From the NCBI GenBank assembly GCA_947259405.1, contig CAMYLY010000016.1:1-46248 (forward strand): DNA of 46,248 nt. The letters are read 5' to 3'. A program made the translations under genes and the position numbers. The notes beneath the pieces were generated by a model. It ran no database searches. It was not told the DNA's origin and was given only the letters and a program-made list of their open reading frames with translations. Each line of letters begins with the position of its first letter. The first letter of the stretch is position 1. This DNA is from an uncultured Gemmatimonadales bacterium. GTDB taxonomy: Bacteria; Gemmatimonadota; Gemmatimonadetes; Gemmatimonadales; GWC2-71-9. Below are positions 15,829 through 23,977 of this stretch, in pieces.

Positions 15829-17120
15829 ATCGTCTCCCGCGTGCGATCGAGCATCGTGACGCCTGGCACTGGGACCGGGTCAACAGCCATCGGGCCGAAA
15901 TCGAGGTTGGGCGGCATCAGCTCGAGATTGGCGTTGAGAATCTCATCCCACGCGATGGCCTGACCGGTGTACGCGGCTTCGCGCGCCATGATGGCGGTCA
16001 GCGTGCTCTCCGCCACCTGACGACCCTCGTTCAACGGCTGGCCGGCGCGGATGCTGGCGATGAGATCGGTGTGCTCTTGCACGTACGGGCTCACTTCCGA
16101 TCGGGGAACCTCGTGACGCCAGCCGGACCCGCCGTCAATCCAGGAGCTGGGATTCGCCGACCCACGTGTCCCGATGAAGTGTTCGCCCACGTGCGACGCC
16201 GTGCCGTCGATTTGCCGGCACATGCTGAGCACGCGTGCACCACTCGGGTACTCGAGGTCGACCGCAAAGTGATCGAAGATGTGTCCGTACTCGGGTGCCG
16301 TACGCCACTGCCGGCCGCCGACACCAACGGCGCGGACGGGATGCGCGCCCAAGACCCAGTTGGCGACGTCGAGGTTGTGAATGTGTTGCTCGACGATGTG
16401 GTCACCCGACAGCCACGTGAAGTAGAGCCAGTTCCGGATCTGCCATTCCACGTCGCTCCAGTCGGGCTCACGGTCGGCTTTCCAGAGCCCTCCCTGATTC
16501 CAGAACACCTGGCCGCTCAGCACATCGCCGATCGCGCCATCGTGAATCCGACCGATGATCTCGAGATAGGTCGACGCGTGGCGCCGTTGCGTGCCGGCGA
16601 CGATCGCGAGCCCTTTCTCCTTGGCCATGTCCGACGACGCCATGATCGACCGTATCCCCACGGGATCGACCGCCACCGGTTTCTCCATGAAGACGTGCTT
16701 GCCCGCGCGGATAGCATACTCGAGGTGCGCAGGTCGGAACGTCGGCGGGGTGGCAATCAGCACAAGATCGATGTCGGCATCGATCACGCGTTGGTACGCG
16801 TCGAAGCCCGCGAATGCGCGACCGCGATCGACCTTGAGCTTCTTACCGAACTCCGGCTCTTCACTCGCCACCTCGGCGAGGTTCTTCATTGATTTCTCGA
16901 GACGGTCGGGGAACAGGTCGCCCATCGCGACCAACTCGACGCCGTCGGAAGAGCGGAGACAATCGCGCGCCGCTCCTGTGCCTCGTCCCCCACAGCCAAT
17001 AACGCCGACGCGCAGCACGTCGGATCCCTGTGCAAACGCCCTCACACTCGGGATCGCCATCGCGGCCGTGACCGCCGCCGACGTCCCTAAGAACTCTCGC
17101 CTCTTCCAAGACCTGGTCAT
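15825..17120 (-). CDS. Tat-exported Gfo/Idh/MocA family oxidoreductase
   Basis: A 431-residue NAD(P)-dependent sugar dehydrogenase. ATG at 17120 was chosen over one 10 codons up because MTRSWKRREFLGTSAAVTAA is a proper twin-arginine signal. The Rossmann domain begins with LRVGVIGCGGRGTGAARD, and AGKHVFMEKPVAVDP is the conserved EKP motif with the catalytic Lys. The C-terminal domain has GDHIVEQHIHNLDVANWVLG and GTRGSANPS. Exported members of this family are often non-dissociating cofactor enzymes that oxidise or epimerise sugars. It overlaps the downstream TIM-barrel gene by 4 bases, so the two products probably act in sequence on the same periplasmic sugar. Confidence 0.88.
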   Translation of the reverse strand: MTRSWKRREFLGTSAAVTAAMAIPSVRAFAQGSDVLRVGVIGCGGRGTGAARDCLRSSDGVELVAMGDLFPDRLEKSMKNLAEVASEEPEFGKKLKVDRGRAFAGFDAYQRVIDADIDLVLIATPPTFRPAHLEYAIRAGKHVFMEKPVAVDPVGIRSIMASSDMAKEKGLAIVAGTQRRHASTYLEIIGRIHDGAIGDVLSGQVFWNQGGLWKADREPDWSDVEWQIRNWLYFTWLSGDHIVEQHIHNLDVANWVLGAHPVRAVGVGGRQWRTAPEYGHIFDHFAVDLEYPSGARVLSMCRQIDGTASHVGEHFIGTRGSANPSSWIDGGSGWRHEVPRSEVSPYVQEHTDLIASIRAGQPLNEGRQVAESTLTAIMAREAAYTGQAIAWDEILNANLELMPPNLDFGPMAVDPVPVPGVTMLDRTRETM

Positions 17121-17190
17121 GTCTCTCCCCCAGCGTTCAGCAAACAGCACTCAGCTAACTGCCCACCACCTTCGCCCTTCACCCTTCACC

Positions 17191-17979
17191 CTATCTCTCC
17201 ATCTCTCTGACTACGCGAAACCCGACAAACGACCCATCACTGAGCCACCACGTGCTCTTCGGGATCTGCGGATCCGTCTCGTTCCAGCGACTGGTTTGTC
17301 GCGCGCGGGGAACCGGGTTCACGCTCGTGTCCCGATAAGATCCACCCATAGTCACGCGCGCGCTATCGGCAGGGATGACCCACTCCGCCGCATTCCCCAG
17401 GAGGTCAAACAGTCCCAGCGCGTCGGGTTGTCGCAAGCCAACCGCGTGCGTCTTCCCCTCAGCGTTGTCCGCGAACCACGCGAAGGCCTCGAGTTCGCCA
17501 TTCGACATTTCCGCCAGCTCCGGGAACGCCAGCGCCAGTGCTCGACGCCACTCCGCTTCCGTCGGCAGTCGGTAGCGATGTCCCGTCATCGCGGACAACC
17601 ACTCGCAATACGTCTCCGCCGCGTGGCGGGTCATGCTGAGCGCCGCATAGCCCTGATGCCCGAACCCCCAGTCGGGCGCACCGTACGGCCGGCTGGGCCT
17701 GGCAATAGCATCAGCATCGGGCGGATTGTCCCGACCGCGTTTGTCGAGTTGAAAGGCATAGATGTCGAACGCGTCCCACGTCACTTCGGTGCGCGCGATC
17801 CAGAAATCGGCGACCTCAACCTCGCCGCCGTCGGGCAACGTGGCCGCACCTCCTGGGACGCGCACAACCTCGAACACCACGAGGCTGCCGGGAATGGAAT
17901 CGCTGACACGCGGCGCTTGGGCCGTCAGCACCCCGGGGCACAGCACGCACATGGCAATCAGCGCTTGTGCCGACCGCAT
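17191..17979 (-). CDS. Exported SUMF1/FGE-domain protein
   Basis: About 262 residues from ATG at 17979 (MRSAQALIAMCVLCPGVLTA, signal peptide). In-frame ATGs at 17994 and 18003 are possible, but the latter is shared with the divergent ApbE start. SUMF1 (formylglycine-generating enzyme-like) motifs: EVADFWIARTEVTWDAFDIY, YCEWLSAMTGHRYRLPTEAE, WRRAL, DLLGNAAEWV, TMGGSYRDT and GFRVVRE. The cysteine pair needed for true formylglycine generation is not evident, so it is probably a C-type-lectin-like structural or ergothioneine-type relative rather than a sulfatase activator. No sulfatase gene is near. The domain call is strong; the function is unknown. Confidence 0.8.
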   Translation of the reverse strand: MRSAQALIAMCVLCPGVLTAQAPRVSDSIPGSLVVFEVVRVPGGAATLPDGGEVEVADFWIARTEVTWDAFDIYAFQLDKRGRDNPPDADAIARPSRPYGAPDWGFGHQGYAALSMTRHAAETYCEWLSAMTGHRYRLPTEAEWRRALALAFPELAEMSNGELEAFAWFADNAEGKTHAVGLRQPDALGLFDLLGNAAEWVIPADSARVTMGGSYRDTSVNPVPRARQTSRWNETDPQIPKSTWWLSDGSFVGFRVVREMER

Positions 17980-18001
17980 CGCCGCGTCAATCATTGATGG
18001 C

Positions 18002-18940
18002 ATGCCACCGAATGGTACTCACTCGCTGCACGTCGCGCTCGTCCTTGCGGTTGCAGTAACGCCGGTAGGCGCGCAGGAACAGTTCGAGTTCACAGAACTG
18101 CACATGGGCGTTGCCGTCCGCATAACGCTACATGCGAACGACGCGCGGCACGCGGCTACGGGAGCACGAGCGGCCTACGCCCGCATCGCCGAACTCGAAG
18201 ATGTCATGAGTGATTACCGACCGGCGAGCGAGCTGCGTCGGCTCTCGAATGGGAGCCAGTTGAGTGACGACCTCTTCGACGTCCTGGGCATGGCGCTACG
18301 GCTCGCGTGCGAGACCGATGGTGCCTTCGATCCCACGGTGGGACCGCTCACCGCATTGTGGCGCGAAGCGCGCACCCACGGTCGCCTTCCCGATGCTGCA
18401 CAGCTCGCGGCCGCGCGGCAGAACGTCGGATGGCAGTTCGTCACGCTCGATTCGACCGCTCGCACGGTGACGTTCGCCCAACCGCTGATGCGGCTCGATC
18501 TCGGCGGCATCGCGAAGGGATACATGCTGGACGAAGCTGCACGACACCTCGAAACCGCCGGAGTTACCCAGTTTCTCATCGAAGCCGGTGGAGACGTCAT
18601 TGCGGGCGACGCGCCGCCGTCAAAACCGGGTTGGATAGTCGCCGCACCCGAAGCCAACGACCGTTTTCGACGTCTGGCCGCGTCGCTCACGAACGCGGCC
18701 CTGGCAACGTCAGGACCAAGCGAGCAGTTCGTGGAGATCGACGGCGCGCGTTTCTCGCACGTCGTTGACCCACGTACTGGATTGGGCCTCACCGATCAGC
18801 ACACGGTCTTCGTGATCGCGCCGACGGGCGTAGAGGCTGATGGCCTCGCCACCGCGTTGAGCGTCTTGGGACCGGCCGAGCACGCCCACCTCCTCGCACT
18901 GTATCCCGATGCCAACGCCTCGCTGTCGGGCGGACACTAG
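18002..18940 (+). CDS. apbE: ApbE-type FAD:protein FMN transferase
   Basis: A 312-residue exported flavin transferase that attaches FMN to Thr of partner proteins in the periplasm. The N-terminus (MPPNGTHSLHVALVLAVAVT, then PVGAQ) acts as a signal peptide despite few positive charges. Family motifs: AFDPTVGPLTALWREA, LMRLDLGGIAKGYMLDEAAR, FLIEAGGDVIAG, TSGPSEQFV and HVVDPRTGLGL, with the Mg-binding region PTGVEADGLATALSVLG. It ends slightly early relative to longer homologues. The ATG at 18002 lies in a GCATGC palindrome, so the divergent SUMF1 frame also has an ATG there. No flavoprotein partner (Nqr, Rnf or fumarate reductase type) is in the window. Confidence 0.85.
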   Translation: MPPNGTHSLHVALVLAVAVTPVGAQEQFEFTELHMGVAVRITLHANDARHAATGARAAYARIAELEDVMSDYRPASELRRLSNGSQLSDDLFDVLGMALRLACETDGAFDPTVGPLTALWREARTHGRLPDAAQLAAARQNVGWQFVTLDSTARTVTFAQPLMRLDLGGIAKGYMLDEAARHLETAGVTQFLIEAGGDVIAGDAPPSKPGWIVAAPEANDRFRRLAASLTNAALATSGPSEQFVEIDGARFSHVVDPRTGLGLTDQHTVFVIAPTGVEADGLATALSVLGPAEHAHLLALYPDANASLSGGH

Positions 18941-19308
18941 GAAGCCGTCGGGGGGGGCGTCGCACGTGATCACGCGGTTTGTCAGGGAGAGCCGGCCGGC
19001 CCACATTAAAGATGTACCGCGCTATCGGTGAATCCCCTTTCGGTAATGATGAACAGGGTGGTGCGCACTCGTTTGGCACACTCGTCCAAGACCAAACAAA
19101 TCCCGCACCAGATGCTCCTCTGGAGACTGCGGGAGTGCTATGTTGCAGTCGCGCGACGGCCACCGTTACGGTGTGATTGAGGTCGGCGACCGTTTGCCGG
19201 GCACAGTGGTTGCGTGTGGTGCCGGGGGGCGGCGCGTCTCCGTTCAGGCCGCGGACAATCGGAGGGCAGGCACGGCACGCCTTCGCTCCAACACCATTGA
19301 GGACACGC
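18941..19308. other. Intergenic region before the glycan cluster
   Basis: About 370 bases. A short plus-strand frame at 19012-19176 (54 codons, starting MYRAIGESPF) has no recognisable family and no ribosome site, so it is not called. A run of eight G occurs near 18951. No convincing promoter or RNA was recognised. The region probably carries the promoter of the glycosyltransferase gene. Confidence 0.5.
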
Positions 19309-20778
19309 GTGCAGCCATTACAGACTCGAACACAGATGCTCACGCTCATCGGCCAAAGAACGGTCTGGCTTTTGGGGGGTGTACTCGTGCTCGCCGTGGC
19401 CGTGCGTCTTTACGGCCTCGCAAGCCTTCCGGTATACCAGGACGAACTGTACACCCTGCACGACGCCCAAGATTTCCCGGAGCGATTCAACTTTCCGCGA
19501 CCAGTCTACTATGCCCTGCAGCATGTCCTGCTCGGGATATTTCCGGCTACGCCGTTCTTTCTTCGGTTGCCTCCCTTTTTGTTTGGCGTCGCAGGGGTCT
19601 GGCTCACGTGGGCACTGGGACGTCAGGTGTTCGGCTCGACTGCTGGTTTGGTGGCTGCACTGCTGGTCGCGCTGTCCCAGTGGCATGTTTACGCGAGCCA
19701 GTTTGCCCGGTACTGGACGCTAGTTTATGCGCTCGCCGCGGCCACGTACATGCTGCTGCTACGGTCCAATGACGCCGACCGGCCAGGTCTATACATCGCT
19801 AGTCTGGCGACGCTAATCGTCGGCACTCTGACACATCCGACATTCGCCTTTCCAATGGTCGGGGTCCTGCTCGCGCTGCTTGTCGTGCGTCGAGATGGCC
19901 GAGTAGGCGCGCTTTGGCCGTCAGCTCGGGCCTGGCTGTTTCTGTGGGGGCCCTTGGCGCTGCTTGGAATTGCCGGATTCGTAATGCTAATGCTCGGCGA
20001 TGTTGGGGGATCGGGAGGCGGACGGGATCTCGCCGCGAATCTCCGACTCGTTCCGGCGATTGTGCAATGGGCGGGTCCCGTCGTGGTGGCGACCGCCGGG
20101 GTGGGCATCCTCTTTCACCTCCAAGCGGAGCCACCTCGAGATCGGCGGTGGGGTATATTTGCCACCCTTGGCTGTTTGGCCTGCCTGACTCTACTGCTCG
20201 CGGCATCCCCTTGGAGGACGGTCTATGCGGACTACGCAATGTCCGTGCTCCCACTGCTGTTTGTCAGCGTCGGCGGGGTGATTCAGCGGGTGTCGGAGCG
20301 GCTGGCTCCGCGAGTCGGCTGGTTTGTGCCGGCCGCCACGTTGGTCATGCTGGCGGGAGTGCTGCCAGGCACGGTGTCACACATGTCGGATGGAACGCGG
20401 TTCGACTATGGACCAGCCTATGCGCATATCATGCGGGCGGGCGGTGACCGTCACGTGATCGGATGGCCCGCCACGATCCAGCGATATTACGCTCCGGGTC
20501 TCTCGTTCGAAGAATTCCGCGCGGACTCGGCGTTTCTGGCCGAGACCGCGGTGCAAACGTCGGGGTTCTGGCTCATCAGCTCTCACCGACGGCGCGGCAT
20601 GATTGATGGCACGTCCGGTGTCACGAGTTGGATGAACGCGCATTGTCGTCGTGTGCTCATGACCGAACGGCCTCGCATCGATTACCGGACGTACCGGGTT
20701 GAGCTGCACTGGTGCGGAGACGATGCGATCCCCACGGGGGCGCCTCTCCCTGCTGCAGCCAAACCGATTGATCTCTGA
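19309..20778 (+). CDS. GT-C/PMT-type (GT39-like) membrane glycosyltransferase
   Basis: About 489 residues. The start was set at GTG 19309, because GAGG lies 6 bases upstream; ATG 19336 is the alternative. After the first helix (LLGGVLVLAVAVRLYG) comes YQDELYTLHD (D45-E46), the acidic motif of the first periplasmic loop in ArnT/PMT-like enzymes that use polyprenyl-phosphate sugars. About nine to ten further hydrophobic segments follow (FFLRLPPFLFGVAGVWLTWA, LIVGTLTHPTFAFPMVGVLL, LPLLFVSVGGVIQ), then a soluble C-terminal domain. It probably transfers a sugar from a lipid-linked donor outside the membrane. It is the first gene of the plus-strand glycan cluster. Base use is less GC-rich than upstream genes. 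Confidence 0.8.
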   Translation: MQPLQTRTQMLTLIGQRTVWLLGGVLVLAVAVRLYGLASLPVYQDELYTLHDAQDFPERFNFPRPVYYALQHVLLGIFPATPFFLRLPPFLFGVAGVWLTWALGRQVFGSTAGLVAALLVALSQWHVYASQFARYWTLVYALAAATYMLLLRSNDADRPGLYIASLATLIVGTLTHPTFAFPMVGVLLALLVVRRDGRVGALWPSARAWLFLWGPLALLGIAGFVMLMLGDVGGSGGGRDLAANLRLVPAIVQWAGPVVVATAGVGILFHLQAEPPRDRRWGIFATLGCLACLTLLLAASPWRTVYADYAMSVLPLLFVSVGGVIQRVSERLAPRVGWFVPAATLVMLAGVLPGTVSHMSDGTRFDYGPAYAHIMRAGGDRHVIGWPATIQRYYAPGLSFEEFRADSAFLAETAVQTSGFWLISSHRRRGMIDGTSGVTSWMNAHCRRVLMTERPRIDYRTYRVELHWCGDDAIPTGAPLPAAAKPIDL

Positions 20779-20849
20779 GCATTGATGGCCTGCGCCAGAT
20801 CTCGAGTTCCCGCAGTCACTCCCATGGCTTACGGCGAGTGCTAGGCACG

Positions 20850-21737
20850 ATGCGTCGAGGTGCATTGATCGACCGGCCCATCATCGTCATAGGGTGCAGC
20901 CGCTCGGGCACGACCTTGATGTTCCGCACTCTGTCGGACCATCCCAAGACGTGGAGCTTCTACGAGGAGAGCCCACACGTGTTTCATCGTCATTACCCCG
21001 TCCACCCTGAGGTGGGCGAGCGCGTGGCGGAACCGGCGACGCCCGAAGTAGGTCGGGCAATCATACGAACGCTCTACCGTGAGGCGCACAACAAGGAGAT
21101 CTTCTGCGACGCGGCATTGCTCAGACATCTTCCTCGAAAGCTTTTGCAGCGACCAATGAATCGCCTGTACAAGCGACCACCGATCAGGTTAGTCGAGAAG
21201 ACGCCGGCCAATTGTCTGAGGATCCCCCTTCTCGCGGACCTTTTCCCGGACGCGCGATTCATCTTTCTCATCCGGCGCGCCGAGGACGTCGTCAGCTCAT
21301 TGATGGAAGGGTGGAAGATTTGGTCCCGCACAAGTGGCAATGATTGGACGTATACGAAGTGGCATTATCTCGTGCCGCCAGAGTGGCAGGATTGGACGCA
21401 TCGGTCCCTCGCCGAGATCTGTGCCTTTCAATGGGTAACGTCAAATCGGATGGCGTGGCATGATCTCAATCAATGCTGCAGCGACAGGCTATTGGTGGCA
21501 CGCCACGAAGAGGCAACGGCTGAACCCATCGCGTTTTATCAGCGGGTCCTCGACTTTTGCGAGCTTCCGGCGTCGAGTTTCTTGGACCGTCAGATCTCGC
21601 GCGCTGAGCAGAGGTTATTCACCCATCGAGGGTCGAGACCAAAACCCAAGAAGTGGAAAGAACTCCATGAGCGCGAGGTGGAATCGGTACGCCACTTGTT
21701 TCAGCCGCTTCAGGATCAGTTTTATTCCGGTGGTTGA
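20850..21737 (+). CDS. PAPS-dependent sulfotransferase
   Basis: A 295-residue cytosolic sulfotransferase. The 5'-phosphosulfate loop is PIIVIGCSRSGTTLMF near residues 11-26, and the 3'-phosphate site is RFIFLIRRAEDVVSSLMEGW. The aromatic-rich region WIYTKW-like (NDWTYTKWHYLVPPEWQDWT) and the C-terminal HRGSRPKPKKWKELHE match Sulfotransfer_3 members that sulfate carbohydrates or lipids. ATG 20850 was chosen; a GTG four codons upstream is possible. It lies between a GT-C glycosyltransferase and a GNAT gene, suggesting the glycan made here carries sulfate esters. No PAPS synthesis genes are in the window. Confidence 0.85.
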   Translation: MRRGALIDRPIIVIGCSRSGTTLMFRTLSDHPKTWSFYEESPHVFHRHYPVHPEVGERVAEPATPEVGRAIIRTLYREAHNKEIFCDAALLRHLPRKLLQRPMNRLYKRPPIRLVEKTPANCLRIPLLADLFPDARFIFLIRRAEDVVSSLMEGWKIWSRTSGNDWTYTKWHYLVPPEWQDWTHRSLAEICAFQWVTSNRMAWHDLNQCCSDRLLVARHEEATAEPIAFYQRVLDFCELPASSFLDRQISRAEQRLFTHRGSRPKPKKWKELHEREVESVRHLFQPLQDQFYSGG

Positions 21738-21818
21738 CTCCTCCCTCAATCACGGTGACGCGCCAAAGGTACAGGCGGCGCTGCGTCTTGCCGATCCCGT
21801 GCAACTGTCCCTGATCTC

Positions 21819-22667
21819 GTGACTGAACTACTGAGGGCGGCGCCCGCCATGTTCGGCGACGTCTACCGGGAAGTGCTCTGCATCCTCGATCCGAAACGAT
21901 CGCCTGACGAATGGCGGCGCATCTTCAACTATGAGTGGAGCCATCCCGAGGATTACAGCGGTTACGTCTTGATCGACGACGGTGTCATCGTCGCATTTCT
22001 GGGTTTGGTGTTTGCCGATACGGTCATCGACGGTCGCACCGAACGGCTGTGTAACGTGACGAGTTGGGTTGCGAAGGAGCCCTATCAGTCGGAGGCCGCA
22101 GGCCTGGTACTGGAGCTCAGAAGGCTCAAGTACACCATCACCAACCTGAGCTGCAACACCCCGGCATTCAAGGTGTTTTCCAAGCTTGGATTCAAGGTTC
22201 TGGAGACTCACAAGCGAGTCTTCGTGACCCGCCCGCTTCTCGGTGCGGGCCCGGTTCGACAGGCTCTTACCGATCCAGACGATGTTGCGGGATGCCTAGA
22301 CGAAGCGGACTCCCAGATCTTCCGCGATCATCTCCCCTATGCCAAGCATCTTGTGATTGCCAGCTCTCGAGGGTACTGCTATGTCGTGTATACCCTGGGG
22401 CAGTGGCGGCACCTCCCACTCGGCCACATCCATTACGTGAGTGATCGAAGAGAATTTCTCAAGAACCTCGGCGGCATTCAGCAAGCATTGTGGGCACGCC
22501 ATCGAGTCTTCCTCGCCGAATGCGACGAACGTCTGCTCGCCGGTGCGAGGATTCCGTGGAGCTACAAGAGGCCCCTCAAGATCCCCCGCCTCTTCAAGTC
22601 GTCGCGCGTGCAGCGGGAAGGTCTCAGCAATCTGTATTCAGAGGTCGTGTTACTGAACTTGAGTTAG
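21819..22667 (+). CDS. GNAT-like acyltransferase
   Basis: A 282-residue protein whose first about 140 residues follow the GNAT fold: NYEWSHPEDYSGYVLIDDGV, IVAFLGLVFADTVIDGRTER, LCNVTSWVAKEPYQSEAAGL, then CNTPAFKVFSKLGFKVLETH, typical of the C-terminal part of the fold. The usual R/Q-x2-G-x-G/A acetyl-CoA loop is replaced by YQSEAAGLVLE, so the donor may differ from plain acetyl-CoA. The last 140 residues are not recognised. The start is GTG 21819 with no clear ribosome site; ATG 21849 is an alternative. In this cluster it could transfer the acyl group prepared by the nearby ACP/SDR/ligase set onto a sugar. That is inference. Confidence 0.65.
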   Translation: MTELLRAAPAMFGDVYREVLCILDPKRSPDEWRRIFNYEWSHPEDYSGYVLIDDGVIVAFLGLVFADTVIDGRTERLCNVTSWVAKEPYQSEAAGLVLELRRLKYTITNLSCNTPAFKVFSKLGFKVLETHKRVFVTRPLLGAGPVRQALTDPDDVAGCLDEADSQIFRDHLPYAKHLVIASSRGYCYVVYTLGQWRHLPLGHIHYVSDRREFLKNLGGIQQALWARHRVFLAECDERLLAGARIPWSYKRPLKIPRLFKSSRVQREGLSNLYSEVVLLNLS

Positions 22668-22678
22668 ACGGACCCGTC

Positions 22679-23743
22679 TCAGGCTTCCACGTCGACCACG
22701 CCGATGCCGCGTGCACTGCTGTCAGCTGCTTCTACCATGCACACCAGCTGGAGCCCGTTGGGAGACCATTTTGCATGCCGGGCGTGAATGCCGAACGGCG
22801 TCACTCCGACCGGCGTATTCGACGATGGTCCGCCTGCCGCACGCTGGACATAGATCGTGCTAATGCCACCAGGTAGCGTTCGGTGGTGCAGAACGTGAGC
22901 CGGGGCGTTGCGCCCGCGGACGGACGCAAACGCAATTCGGCTCCCGTCCGGTGCCCAACTCGGCATTCGTCCTTGTTTTCCGTCAAGTTCGTAAGGTTCC
23001 CGGCCCGGATATTGAATCCAGATGCTGTTGTTCTGCACAATGAACTGTCCGCCGGGTCTCTGCCCGGCGAGGGCGAGCGGCCCTCCCGAGGATGCGTCAG
23101 GCGAAACGCTGCACATGCCGGCCCGAACCTTGGCGGGGTCCGTCAAGGGTTGCACGGCACCACTCGGTATTCCCACCTTCAACACCTGACGGGTCCGGTA
23201 GTCGGTAATCGCAACGGCATCACCCGCCGGGTACCACGAGGGATAAAACAGTCGGTCCCGGAGCGGCCCCTCGACTGGAATCCGCGTCAGGTTACCTCCC
23301 TTGTCGTCGATCAGCCAGAGTCCCGCGACACCGTCGCGGACACCAGAAAAGGCAATACGGCCTGAATGGCGGGACCAGTCGGGTCGAGTGGCTCGAAGCT
23401 CCGGATGTTCGAACAGCAGTTCGGCAGGCCCGCCGCTCAGTGGGACAGTCCACAGACTCCAGGGACTGTCGTTTGAGTTCAGGACCGAGATGGGGTCATC
23501 AGTTGCGGGAGCACGCATGAAGAGTGCCTGTTCACCCGTAGGCGAGAAACATGGCCGGGAATACACGAAGGCCGGATCCCGTGCCAGGTAGCGGAATTGG
23601 AGGCTCGGCGCATCCTGCCCCCGCGCATCGGCCATGGCGTCACGCGAAGCTGCCCATGCGGAGCGAAGCGGTGCGTGCAACGTAACCACTCCTGCGCCCA
23701 CGACGGCGTTCAGGACGAAGGCACGCCGAGTTAGTGGCCGCAC
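22679..23743 (-). CDS. Tat-exported PD40/TolB-like beta-propeller protein
   Basis: A protein with a twin-arginine-like signal (RPLTRRAFVLNAVVGAGVVT) and a TolB/WD40-like propeller. PD40 blades include RPCFSPTGEQALFMRAPATD, RPDWSRHSGRIAFSGVRDGV, MPSWAPDGSRIAFASVRGRN and AKWSPNGLQLVCMVEAADSS. GTG at 23743 was chosen so that the Tat signal is N-terminal (about 354 residues); the frame is open up to 23950, and homologues would decide. It is the only minus-strand gene inside the plus-strand glycan cluster. Function unknown; such propellers bind proteins or glycans in the periplasm. Confidence 0.7.
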   Translation of the reverse strand: MRPLTRRAFVLNAVVGAGVVTLHAPLRSAWAASRDAMADARGQDAPSLQFRYLARDPAFVYSRPCFSPTGEQALFMRAPATDDPISVLNSNDSPWSLWTVPLSGGPAELLFEHPELRATRPDWSRHSGRIAFSGVRDGVAGLWLIDDKGGNLTRIPVEGPLRDRLFYPSWYPAGDAVAITDYRTRQVLKVGIPSGAVQPLTDPAKVRAGMCSVSPDASSGGPLALAGQRPGGQFIVQNNSIWIQYPGREPYELDGKQGRMPSWAPDGSRIAFASVRGRNAPAHVLHHRTLPGGISTIYVQRAAGGPSSNTPVGVTPFGIHARHAKWSPNGLQLVCMVEAADSSARGIGVVDVEA

Positions 23744-23977
23744 AACGTCGTCGGCAGGCGGCGAAGAGGGCTTTGCACGAGTCTCATCCGCTTGATGCAG
23801 GGTGCCTATCTCAAGTACCGTTCTTGAAGCAGCTTCCACGAGTTCGCCAACGGCGCGCTCCACAGTGTTTCCAGGGTCCGGTCGCGCAGTCCCGTGGCCG
23901 TAATCTGACAGCACACCCTGCGCCAGCATGAGGAGGGACCGCTGACCCACGGGAAGCCACGAGTCAGATCCGGGCCA

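Noticed and set aside
17191..17979. SUMF1 protein as a true sulfatase-activating enzyme
   Set aside because: The catalytic Cys pair is not evident and no sulfatase gene is nearby.
19012..19176. Small plus-strand frame (54 codons)
   Set aside because: No recognisable family or ribosome binding site; could be chance in GC-rich DNA.
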